Shown: piece after piece, positions 1 through 10,230 of the stretch
Position numbering within the stretch: the stretch's first letter is position 1
Layout of the letters: each line of letters begins with the position of its first letter
Assembly: GCA_023333565.1 (NCBI GenBank)
Contig: JAJKFH010001094.1
Location: forward strand, 3,162,001 to 3,226,000
DNA: 64,000 bases
From: Puffinus mauretanicus
Taxonomy: Eukaryota > Chordata > Aves > Procellariiformes > Procellariidae
Reading direction: 5' to 3'
The notes under the pieces: generated by a model
Told to the model about the DNA's origin: nothing
What the model saw: only the letters and a program-made list of their open reading frames with translations
Database searches by the model: none
Program-made: the position numbers and the translations under genes

Positions 1-3000
1 ACATCCAAATGCAAAATTTACATGAGACAATCTTACGCTATTATATGGGAGCTCTTTCACACTGATTTATACAGGCTTGATTCACGCACATTTAAGTTCC
101 AAAACCCACCTAGATTTCAGCATTGCTTTCCATCAAACCTGCTGGCAAAGCCGCACTGACAAAGTTACCCCGACAGTACTTGCTGAAAAATACACAAGTG
201 CTCAGGTATTTTAAGAAGGATCTTCCAGTTGTAACATTAACCTCTTGGTACATCTCACCATTTTTATAATAGCTATAGGAACTAATCTAAATACTATACA
301 TTTTTGAAATAGTTTTATCTTTTCTCAGTTCTTCGTAAGCTAAACCAGAATTCTGCAACCCTCATTAACTACTCCTGGGCAAATTTTGTTCAGTTCTTCC
401 CTGTTGAGCCAATTGGTCACAATAAGACTAAGACTGATATAAACAGAGCAAAAAAATAGTCTTATATCCACTACATATAAATGCACAACAAAACACTAGT
501 AAGTTGGGAAAAAAGGTATCTTACACTTTGCAATACTTATCTCCATTTAAATTACATGCATAATCTATAATTGTGCTAGTTGCAAACTGCATACTTCTCT
601 TAAATATGTTTTGAAATGCAAAGTCAAATTAGAAAGAAAGAAAAAAAAAAACCCAATAGAATCAGATAGGCGGATTTGTTGCTTGAAATTAAAAAATATC
701 CCAAGTTATAGGGCACGACATGTATTAATACAATCTTTCCAAATTCATTACTATCTGCTGTCTTTTCCTGTGTTATATTCCTTTGATTTCTTCCCCCCAT
801 AAAGACTGAAAAACAACTAGACCTAAAGCCTGGTTAATGATGATCTGATCTGTTCCTGATAGGTTAAATAGCTTGTAGCAACAATAATGCAGGATCACAA
901 GACAAAGGCAATCAGCTAGGCAAAGCAGTGCTATTAGCATCCTCATGATTAAGATCCTAAGTGAGAAACTATTCTATGGCGTACATTGAACTACTGATCA
1001 AGTGTAATAATTGCTCGACTCCAGATGAATTACCTTTGCTTACATATTTCTGCTACAGATAAACTGGATTGCCAAAAGTTCTGAAAATATTTAAAACATA
1101 CACATACAGTAGGATCAGTAAGTGGCACTTTCTACCGAGGCAGCACCTCAGTTGCTTTTAATACACATCACCCACATACTCTTACAAGTAGATTATCTCT
1201 ACTTTTGTTTTGGGATTTAAAAAGCTGTTAAGTATAACCCCAATTAAATGTTTTTACTATTACTTCAACAGATTAAACTCTGTATCTACATAAAACAGCC
1301 TTCCGCCAGGAAAGAAGTGATTCTTATCCAGTAAACAGAATTTAATGGATAAAAACACTGAAGGATTCTGGTCAAACTGCCCATATCCAACCGGTCCATC
1401 CCTCACAGAAGTTGTTTGGGGACATGCAACACAAAGCTGAGAGATACAGAGCCAGAACTTACAACACATCTTAGCAGCTTTACATTCCAGATATGATGTA
1501 TCCTGAGATAAAAATTCATAATCCATTCATTATCCAAGAGTCTTTAGAGTAAGTAACTGAACTTTAAAACGAGGGGAAAAAAACCCACCCCACAACCAAA
1601 GCCAACCAAACAAACCAGGTCATTAACTCTGCATCTCAGCACTTGTTATTTTAATCACATGGTCTTGGGTTTCTTTATTCCTCATCTTGACTCTCTTACA
1701 AACTGTCTAAATACAGACAATGGAAAGAATAAAGGTTACTTCTTAAAAAATAGAAAATGCCACATATTTTTCAAGTCTCCAAATCTGTAAATATATTTGG
1801 GGAGGGGGGTGGGTTTAAAAACGGTAATGCACTTACCCTTAAGAAATCAGAACTCCTGCCAATTAAACTGCCGAATATTGCAAGAAAATTCAGAGTAAGC
1901 TGCGTTACTGCTTGTTTTGCAATCCTACATGTCCTTGTGCTTCATTCTCTGCAGCAGGAAAAACTCTAATAATTATGTCAAAGTAAGATTAGCTGTAAAA
2001 GAATTAGCACAGGGGGAAAAAAACCTCTCCTGTGGACTTTACTGTTTGTAGCAATAGGTTAAAATGAGTGGTGACACTTCAAACTTCCCTACCAAGTCTA
2101 CACTCAGTTTTTGCCCCTATTTTTTTTTCAGGAATTCAGCTGCACTAAATCCAAAACAAGCAACAGCACAGTGACTTCCTTCTGTAAAACACTTGTTTTA
2201 TGAAACCTGAATTAGAGCGTTCATATGCTCAAGATTTGAAAGGACAGGAATATGCAGAGAGGAGGACAACCAGCAAGACTTGCTGTGTTGATAACATACC
2301 CTATGACTTCCTCCGCTGATACTGTTATTAGCACTAGGAACACTTACGGTGACAATATAGGATGTCGTCTTCTTTCCCATGCCAGTTTGTCGACAAACAG
2401 CTTGGTAAAGCAAATTACAAACATCTGTAATGGGTATACTTTGCATCGCCGTTTATTTAGTTCATCAAATAAGAAGCCACTACAACTGCCACAGAAAAAT
2501 GCAGAAATATTCTAATTTAGAGCACCAGAGATAAACGTGAATTCCAATGGCATGACCACTTTCTTCACACTTTTTGCTTTATCTCATCAATCCCAACAGA
2601 GGGAAGTTTCCTTAGAATCAAAACTAGATCTATATATCAATGTCAATCTATAGAGGAACTGAGCTCATGGAAGAATATATTTAATATACATCTATCGCGA
2701 AGATGTGCCTTGTGTTTCCAACTTATGATATGCAAATGAAAGAAGACAAGACTGTATTCCATATTTTACAATTAGCATTTTAAAACAAGATTAAAGGAAT
2801 CAAGTAGAATGTTTTTGAAAGTGCCATGTTTTGATCACCAGTCCCATTCCTGGAAGCCTGTTTATCTCCTCAGCATACTCTCAGATTAAGGGATGCCTTC
2901 ATCCAGAATTTCACGTTCTAACCCAACACAGATGTTTTAACACGTAAAAGAGCTAGGAAAGCTCCATATATCCAGGAAGAACTTCAAGTGTGAAAGGTAC

Positions 3001-6000
3001 TTTATAAAACTTTATCTTCAGCTTTTACAGTTTACTTTAGGTTTTACACCTGTCTCATAGTAGCAGTAAAACTGCATCGTGATTCCTTCACCTTTTTGTA
3101 GCTTGACAAAATACTACAGGACAACTCTGAACTGCTGCAGTATAAATTACTTCGCAATCCACTATCCCTGTTCAAATAGTGTAATCATAGAATTATACAG
3201 CTGTCTTATTTTCCCAGAAAAAACACCCATAGTGAATTGAAGAGCCAAGCAAAACCACACCAAACCACATGTCCTGTTAGTTAAGAATCGATAGTGCTAG
3301 GATTTCGTTTTAATATACGCAGTTCAGAACAGCAGACATTGTACTGAAGTGACACTAACTTGATCTGTGTTTCTGACTATTCGGTTTCAGGTATTCATAC
3401 ATCTCATCTAATAAAGGCTTCATTCTCTCGGCAGCTGGATGAAGTATTCTTTACACGCAGTTGATTTTCCTGACATTAACAGATTTGTATGTAAAGAAAA
3501 CAGAGCATCATACGAAGCAGCAAACATAGCTGGGGGAGGTTCAGCTCTAAACCACCAAAAGGTTAGTTGAGTCCTTTAGCCCTGACCTAAATATCAGATA
3601 CCAAAAAAATAAAGCAGCATTTTGAGCATCATTAAAAAAAAAAAAAGGATTGTTTGTCTTGGTAATCAGTGCAAAAAAAAAACCACCACCTGGCATTAGA
3701 GTGGAAACTTCAGCTAAGAAAATTATTCAATCAGATTTCTTGGTAGTGGATTCTGATACTATCAGTTCTGACACCCAGCAACTATTTAGAGACAAATGCG
3801 TTCTATCCCAATTAGTTCACCCCTTGTTGTAATCTAAATAATCTTGCAGGCATTTTTACGATCAATGTATTGTCTTGTTTCTTGTTTTGTTCTTAAAAAG
3901 AGAGAGAAACCAACTCTTCAGATCAGCAGCCAATTTAATACACTTTCAAGGTAATGCAGCTACCATTTATATGTACAGCGTGTACCACAACAAAACCACA
4001 GTATGATGCCAGCGCAATCTTTAAAAAAGTTTTCCCCTAAACCTCTGCAGAAAGCGGCCTTAAAAGAAAGCAGGGATTAGAGTGAGCTGGAAGGTAGGGA
4101 GGGGACTTACCTCAAACCCAGCCAAGCGGAAATCAGAGCAGTAATTCTACAAGTCGGCAGAGTACACTTTTAGAGCTATAATGGTGTGAAGAAGTGCTGG
4201 GCAGCATTGCCTGAAGGCAGCAGTAATACACTGATGACTAATGACTGGGCCATGCAGACAATGAATTTGGGGGTTGAAAACTAACAGAAACCGTGCAGTA
4301 CCTTGACAAATGGGCTTTCGAAATTTCATTCATTGAATAACCTTTAAGCACAAAATTGGCTCAAGTTCTCTTGGGAATAACATGACACATGTTGTTGGAC
4401 AATAAGTATTTTCCTTTTTAATTAAAACTACTACACCAAATACATAAACATGATTACAGTGAATAAAACATAAGAGTTAACTGTTTAGCAGCTAGAAAAG
4501 AAGACCGGACCCAGAATTTGAGGTGCAACACCATTCGATCAGAAGGGTCAACAAACCCCAGGGTTAACTACCTGATTCACTGAAATTCACCCTTGGCAGA
4601 ATACATTTTCCCTTCTTTGACACTTAAAGGAGAATGAGAACTTCAAAGGTATGTTTAATGAGCTGCTACAAATACAATTGGTTAAAAGAGGCTCAGAAAT
4701 TATGTACTAAAAGCTGCATTGTGCTTAGAATTACAACTGAAAAAGTCTCGTTTTAAAGAGCCCAGTCAAAGTCAAGCCCCCATAAAACAAATCAAGCCTC
4801 GTATAAACTTTGTAACCTTGTGTACTGACAAACACATTAAAACAACAGAATCCCTCTTTAAAGGGGCTCTTTTTTTCAGTGCAACTCGACTTCCAATTTA
4901 AAAATAGCAATTTTGGCTATTTTTACAAACAGAATGAAATATCTAAAGTGTCCCTAAATTAACAAGTACCACTTGCCATAGACAGCATCGCCTTTAGCAG
5001 CTCCTAAAAACTTCAGAAAAGGATCTTAAAACAGGAAGCTTAGTGAGCTCATAAAACTGTTGTTGGAGCCAGGAACACATAGCATATTTAATCTGCAAAC
5101 TGTGAGAGTCTACAATGATTTCAGCAAGATCTGAGGCATGCCCTCAAGGTTTGCTGGGATCTGGGATTAGGGAGTTGATAAGAACCCTCTACTGCCCATG
5201 GACATGTTTTTCTTCTGCAGTTAAACACAAATGCATAGAGACGTTTGACTGCTGCTTGGCGTTACTGCTGAAGTTATATAAAAGCTTTGCAGCTCCTTTT
5301 GCTGTCAATATATCAAAGTTTAAAAAAAATCATCAAAGTGTGAAATTTCATTTAAAGTCTTTGCCAGTCTACAGCTCTATTTCACAGACCTATCAAATAA
5401 AAGTAAAGATGAAAAATTCACTGAAAGAACTTGAAAAGTTTGCAGCAGCACCCATGCCCTATTTTTGTTTATTCTGTCTCATTTTATTTGATTTTAAAGT
5501 ATAACAAATCAATTCCCTTATAAAAATGACAAAGTCTAAAGGGAGGACGTCTATAAAACCTATGGTTAAAAGACAACTTGAAATCATTATTACAGCTGAA
5601 CCTTTTGTTGAATAAAAAGCTTCCTCTGTAGCCATTTTAGCATTTTAATTGCCTAACTGCAAGTTGGCAGAAAATTTCTTGAATCTTCCAAAACAATCAG
5701 AACGACTACAGAATATGAGTGCCAGAAAAACTAAAGCCTTCTTCAAAGTATTCTTTAGCTGGGGATTTACAACAATTGCATAAAGAAGAAAAGTCTGACT
5801 TTTAAGATAATCTACTATACTCTAAAAGCATTAACATTCCATTACTAAGGTTTTCCTGAGGATTTCATGACTCATTGATTCACTTTTCCTTCAAGTCTGC
5901 TTTTTCTTTGTACATTACTGTCTCCATATAGTTGAGTGCATGCAACACTGATCATTAAACTGCTTCCTTCCATAACTCCAAATAAATCCTCCTTTAATAA

Positions 6001-7794
6001 CCATCAGATTCCTTATTTATCAGGCAAAGATGACTACCTTTTCACCAACACTCTGCAACACAGAAATATGCCATTCCTTCCTTGAATGCGCAGGATGAAA
6101 TTCAAACACGCTACAGAGTGCAGGTAATGGAATAGCTTTCCCAAAAAACGAGGCAGGAAGTGTAACTGAAACTTTTATGGGTCAGTATCAAATGCACACA
6201 TTTATCTTGTTAAAAAATTAAGTAATCTGCAAGATGAACAAATTATAATGATATCTCAAAACTTGAGTATTTTGATTTCTCTCACACCAGTTCCAAAATA
6301 AACAGAAATGATTTATAACCATCGATTCTTTCTTAGTTACAAAATGTTTTTGTGTTTGAAAATGCACAACGTATCTTTCACAACTGAAGATTACTTACAG
6401 GAGTAAATGCTGTCTTGGCCACTGCACGCCTTCTCAAGCCAAAAACATTACTCCACTTAAGCAGGAAAATGCAGGTGATGTCTTTGTTTTGTAGTACTTC
6501 CACAGAAATGCTTTGGAAAACAGCATGTCCTGCTGAAAACCATGTGCAATTATCGGAATGCAAGAGTGCATTCATTTAGGCACCTTAAGCCACAGTTTTA
6601 CTTCCACTGTTGCTTAAAAGAATATATATACACTGAGGGAGTCCTTTTCTTACTCATTCTTCTTACTCATTTAAAATCACATAATCCTGCTTTTAAAGAA
6701 ATAATCCTCCCCCTTAAAATAGCCTTCTCTCATAGTTACTATTATTTATGTTTTTAGAATTGGGCTATACACCAAACTGAAAGTATTTACATATTAGCTA
6801 GTTAAACCCAAACCTTCATTATATAAATAAACTCTCAGGAGGCTGCCTACAGTTTACATTGCTAAACTCATTCACCATTACTTTTAATATATATTTCCTC
6901 AACTGAAATACAGTGGTGTGGACACGGCAATTTTTACATTTTAAGGTTACTTTACTTTTAAAACACTGCATTCGTCTTCCTTCAAAATAATCATGACATA
7001 TGTAATTAAGAAACTGTCAGATCATTATTAATTTTTAATAAAGGACCTAAATGAAATAATTATAGGAATCAATCAGTGAGGCACCTTTCCAAATTACAAT
7101 GCAATTGCACAAATAGTCAAACTACTTAAGGCCAGTTCTTGCAGATTTCAACCCGTAATCTCGCGGAACACCACATCAAAAACAATTTTGTAACACAGAG
7201 AAACTTAGTGATTTCTCACTATTCCACCGACTTAAACGGTTTCAAAACAGATAACTCCATCACGCACAGAAAGAGGGGCAGCCGTGCCCTCTCAAAAATG
7301 TTTGTTGATTTAATCAGCCACGTATCTCAAGGCCTCTGAAAAATTTCGCTTCCAAGTTTTTCTGTAGCACACACAAAAGAAATGAAGTCTGCACGCTGAA
7401 GCTTAAAAAATCACGTTTATTGAGCCTTGAAAATCAAGCGGGAAGTAGCAGGGGCGCGATGGCGAGGAGTATTCTGCTGTGGGTTGCTACCTAATACTCC
7501 TTTAGTGAAGTAGCCTCTAAAACGTGACACTGTATATCAAGCGGACAGCTATCCGTACCTTTGACTAAAAGGCTCTTTGAGATCCGTACAGTCCATCATT
7601 TCAAACTGAAGTGGCAGCTGGAAAATGTGGAACAGCTGGCAAGGAGCTGAGAGAAAATGTTTTACATAAATATATCTACATACAAACTGGCAGAAGGCCA
7701 CGGACACCGTACCCACAGGACCGGATAAAAACTACGCACCAGAGGGTTAAAAAGAAAATTTGGGGGGTGAGGTGGGGAGGGGAGGGGGGGGCCT
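1..7794. other. AT-rich non-coding stretch, possibly first-intron sequence
   Basis: No recognisable gene, RNA gene or well-preserved transposon is visible here. The open frames are all short (at most 129 codons, at 5115-5504), match no protein I know and lack a consistent splice context. The sequence is AT-rich with scattered A and T runs, for example at about 3632-3645. If the CpG island to the right drives a minus-strand gene, as its splice donors suggest, this stretch would be the beginning of a long first intron. That is inference. Two possible minus-strand exons with good splice borders lie inside it (4111-4210 and 6399-6455). Confidence 0.5.
4111..4210 (-). other. possible 100-bp non-coding exon
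   Basis: On the minus strand this segment is preceded by a pyrimidine-rich tract ending in CTGCCTTCAG and followed at once by GTAAGTCC, giving TTGAG|GTAAGT, a near-perfect splice donor. Every forward frame of the 100-bp segment contains a stop codon, so if it is an exon it is untranslated or belongs to a non-coding RNA. It has the orientation expected for a gene starting in the CpG island about 4 kb to the right. The case rests on splice-site shape only, and chance pairs of good sites are common in introns. Confidence 0.22.
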
Positions 7795-7799
7795 TTTAC

Positions 7800-7840
7800 C
7801 TTTGCTCTTCACGTGGTGCGAGGATTTGGGAGAGGGCACC
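7800..7840 (-). other. possible first-exon end with splice donor
   Basis: At the left edge of the CpG island the minus strand reads GAGCAAAG|GTAAAAGG, a good splice donor with the exon ending at 7800. The sequence changes from GC-rich to AT-rich just beyond it, as at many first-exon to first-intron borders. The exon start is unknown, so only its last bases are marked. It may be an alternative first exon to the ones ending at 8760 and 9378. Confidence 0.25.
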
Positions 7841-8595
7841 GGCGGCTGAGCGCCGGCGAGCCCCTCCGGAGGCGCAGGAGTTGTGTCAGCACCCCGACTT
7901 TACGGGCTCATTAAAACCGCGGAGGATCCTCTCTCCCCGCACCCTGCAAAGTTGCGCGATGCGAGGACGGGCCGCCGTGCCGGCCCGGGGCGGCCCCGAG
8001 GAGCTTCCCCCGGGGCTCCCCCGCCCCACCACCCCACCCCCGCCGCCGGCCGCCGGCCGCCGGCCCGCTCCTCCCGCCTCGGCCCGGCCCGCCGCCGGCC
8101 GCCCAGCTCCCCAACCTGACCCGCTGCCAACGGCGGCGGCAGCGAGGAGCGGCGCCCCGCGCCGCGCCGCCCACGCCACCCCACGCACAAAAAGGCGCAC
8201 GCACCCCCCGGCCGGGCCGGGCCGCAACTTTCCCCTCAGGGAGCCGCCGGCGGGGAACAACGGCCGCCCCAACGGCCGGCCCCCCCGGGCGCCCCTCCGC
8301 CCCGCCAGATGTGACAGCGCCTTCTCCCCCGCTCCGCTCGCCTTTCCCCCTGCAAAGTTTGCGGCCGGCCTCCCGCCTCACGGGCGTGAAAATGCCCGGG
8401 AGTTGCTCGGGGAGAGGGGGGGCGAGGAGAAGGCGGGAGGTGGTGGGGAGGAATAAAAAAGCAGCTGCCGCTCGCAAATCGGCAGCTCCGCCGCGGGACG
8501 TGACCGGCCGAGCCCGGGCGGCGCGGCCCGGCCCCGGCCCGGAGGGGGGAATGCCCCCGCCTCTCCCCTCACCCTCAACTCCCGCGCTCTGTGAC

Positions 8596-8606
8596 AGCCA
8601 TTTTGG
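8596..8606. promoter_or_regulatory. YY1-like site in the CpG island
   Basis: The sequence AGCCATTTTGG contains GCCATTTT, which fits the YY1 core. YY1 sites of this kind are usual within tens of bases of start sites in CpG-island promoters. This is a motif match only, and no start site is mapped here. Confidence 0.3.
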
Positions 8607-8759
8607 GGGTTAGACCCCTCGCTCCCCCTACCCCCCGCCTCCGAGTTAGGGAAGCGGGAAGGGGGCCGGGAGCGGGGAAGGAGCGTTGGGAGATGGGACT
8701 AAAGTGGCCCGGAGCAGAGCCCGGGGAACAAAGAACTTCTCGCCCAAGTGGGTACGTAC

Positions 8760-8795
8760 CTGCCGCCGCTGCCGCCGAGCCCCCGCGCTGCCCAT
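8760..8795 (-). other. possible short coding end of a first exon
   Basis: On the minus strand an ATG at 8795 opens twelve codons (reading MGSAGARRQRRQ) and runs straight into CGGCAG|GTACGT, a strong splice donor with the exon ending at 8760. A very short basic N-terminal piece followed by a donor is a common first-coding-exon layout for vertebrate nuclear proteins, but I do not recognise this peptide. The base at -3 from the ATG is C, which is a weak start context, so the segment may be 5' untranslated sequence. The donor lies in a palindrome, so the same bases also form a donor on the plus strand. Confidence 0.2.
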
Positions 8796-9024
8796 GGGCG
8801 AGGGCCGGGGCCGCCGCGGCTCGCCCCCGCGCCGCTCCCCCGCCGCCGCGGCTAGCGGGGCCGGCCCCCGCCGCGGCCCGCGGGCATTCTCCGGGGTGAG
8901 GGGGGGACGGACGGACGGGGACGGACACGGGACGGTAGCGGCAGAGGAGGGCCGGCGGGTGTTGTTGGTGGTTGTTTTATCCCTGCCCGCCTCCCGCGGG
9001 GAGCAGCCCGCGCCTCTGCCTCTA

Positions 9025-9052
9025 TGTGTGCGTGTGTGTGTGTCTGTGTGTG
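9025..9052. repeat. (TG)n microsatellite in the CpG island
   Basis: Alternating TG with single interruptions (GC and CT) over about 28 bp. On the minus strand it is a CA repeat lying between the possible exon ends at 9378 and 8760. If the 8760 exon starts far enough upstream, the repeat would be part of its 5' untranslated region. Confidence 0.85.
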
Positions 9053-9142
9053 CGGATCCGACATCAGTTTCAGTGATCTTGTAATCTGATCCCTTCTGAC
9101 TCACTCGCACTGACTGACATTTCTGATTTGGTTCAACAAAAA

Positions 9143-9201
9143 GAGCGGGGGGGGGGGGGAGGAGAAAAAGAAGAAGAAGAGGGGGAGAAAGAAAAAAAAA
9201 A
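9143..9201. repeat. polypurine tract with a run of 13 G
   Basis: From 9143 to 9201 the plus strand is almost purely purine: a run of 13 G at 9147-9159, then GGA, GAA and GGGGGA units, then A-rich sequence. Such tracts can form triplex or G-quadruplex structures and are often nucleosome-poor. It sits in the less GC-rich saddle of the CpG island, close to the possible first exons. Confidence 0.8.
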
Positions 9202-9262
9202 CAACCCACAACAAATCCACCGCCTGGTATCAAACAGTTTTCGGAGGGAAGGGGGGACCCCT

Positions 9263-9289
9263 CCGTCCCGTCCCGTCCCGTCCGTCCCC
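9263..9289. repeat. (CGTCC)n short tandem repeat
   Basis: About five copies of a CGTCC pentamer, the last one slipping to CGTCCCC. A short GC-rich microsatellite in the CpG island. Confidence 0.75.
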
Positions 9290-9377
9290 CCCAACCCCGC
9301 CGCCGCCGCCCGGCATTGTTTTGGCTCGGCGCAGCCACCGAAGGAGGGGAATAAACACATCGCGCCGAGATACTCAC

Positions 9378-9440
9378 GTGTCGGAAAAGTTGTCCCTTCT
9401 GCTTTCCTCCCTCTCGCACACTCCTCTCCGCCGCCTCCTC
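9378..9440 (-). other. possible upstream first-exon end with splice donor
   Basis: The minus strand reads CCGACAC|GTGAGTAT, a strong donor in its intronic part (GTGAGTAT) with a weaker exonic end, the exon ending at 9378. It lies upstream, in the minus sense, of the donors at 8760 and 7800, so this would be the most 5' of several alternative first exons. Only the 3' part of the presumed exon is marked because no transcription start can be read from sequence alone. Confidence 0.25.
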
Positions 9441-9811
9441 CAAGTTTTACAGATGTTGCAGGGCTCCTCGCCGCCGCCGCCGCCCCCTCTTCCCAGCGCT
9501 GCCCTCTGGATCAGAGCAGGGGAAAGGCTCTTTAGGGATAACTCCTAATTCAAACACCCTCCGCTAAACTTTCCCCCCTCCCTCCTTGTGAGCGGCGGAG
9601 GGGGCTCCGCTCTCCTTCCCCCCTTCCCTCGGCCCGCTTGGGACGCGGCTGGCTGCTGCCCGGGGCGCCGGTGCCCCGGGCCCGGCGGGAAGCGGGGCCG
9701 CCTGCCTGGGGGAGCGGCGGAGGGCGGAGGGCTGCGCCCCGGGGTGCGGGTCGGGCCGCGGCCTGGCGGGCTACGACGCGCGCTCTCGGCATGACACCCC
9801 CGCTCCCCCCT

Positions 9812-9832
9812 TCCTCCTCCTCCTCCTCCTCC
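9812..9832. repeat. (TCC)n triplet repeat
   Basis: Seven consecutive TCC units in the right lobe of the CpG island. A second, shorter stretch of CTC and TCC units lies at about 9976-9995. I see no sign that either is translated. Confidence 0.8.
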
Positions 9833-10230
9833 CCCGCCATCCCCCCGGCCCGGCCCGGCCCGCCCCGGCGGCGGCCCGAAGGCGGCGACACCCCGCCCAC
9901 AGCCAGGAGGCAGCGCGGGGCGGCGGCGGGCCCCCCCGGAGCGGCCCCCCTCCGCTTCGGGTCGTGCTTCCTCCCTCTCCTCCTCCTCCTCCTCTCCCGC
10001 GCCATCCTTCAGCTCAGACTGTATCTGCAGCCCCCTTTCCCCGCGCCCCGGACCCCCCTTCTCCCGCCTTGAGGGGTCGGGGCCTTCCCCACCCCAAAAA
10101 AATCAGAGCTTTTGGGGAGAAAACGTGCCCTCCGGGCGGGTTTTCTGTGTGCGCTGCGGCTTCTGGGTTCCCGTTTGCTCTGACGCCGCAGGCTGACTTG
10201 ACCGACGGACTTCAAGGAAAGTTTCACCTA

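Larger units (their letters stand above)
7795..10230. promoter_or_regulatory. large CpG island, main promoter region
   Basis: GC content and CpG density rise sharply here, against AT-rich and CpG-poor flanks on both sides. GC boxes and runs of GCC, CGG and CCCCGCCC-type sequence are abundant. No TATA box stands out, as is normal for CpG-island promoters. A less GC-rich saddle at about 9055-9235 splits it into two lobes. An island of over 2 kb next to a long gene-poor region is typical of developmental or broadly expressed vertebrate genes. Three minus-strand splice donors inside it (exon ends at 7800, 8760 and 9378) suggest leftward transcription. Several open frames of 60-280 codons inside it are rich in proline, arginine, glycine and alanine on both strands, as any stop-poor GC-rich DNA would give, so I do not call them genes. 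The gene itself is not identified. Confidence 0.88.

Noticed and set aside
3183..3205. AATCATAGAATTATA, resembling the 3' end of CR1 in reverse
   Set aside because: The following sequence does not continue as CR1, so the short match is likely chance.
7611..8477. Long open frames of 281 codons (plus) and 188 codons (minus) in the CpG island
   Set aside because: GC-rich DNA has few stop codons, and overlapping frames are open on both strands with low-complexity Pro/Arg/Gly/Ala translation. No domain is recognised.
8646..9443. 265-codon minus-strand frame across the CpG island
   Set aside because: It runs through a CA repeat, a polypurine tract and two good splice donors, and its first codon is not ATG. 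It is a mixture of untranslated and intronic sequence.
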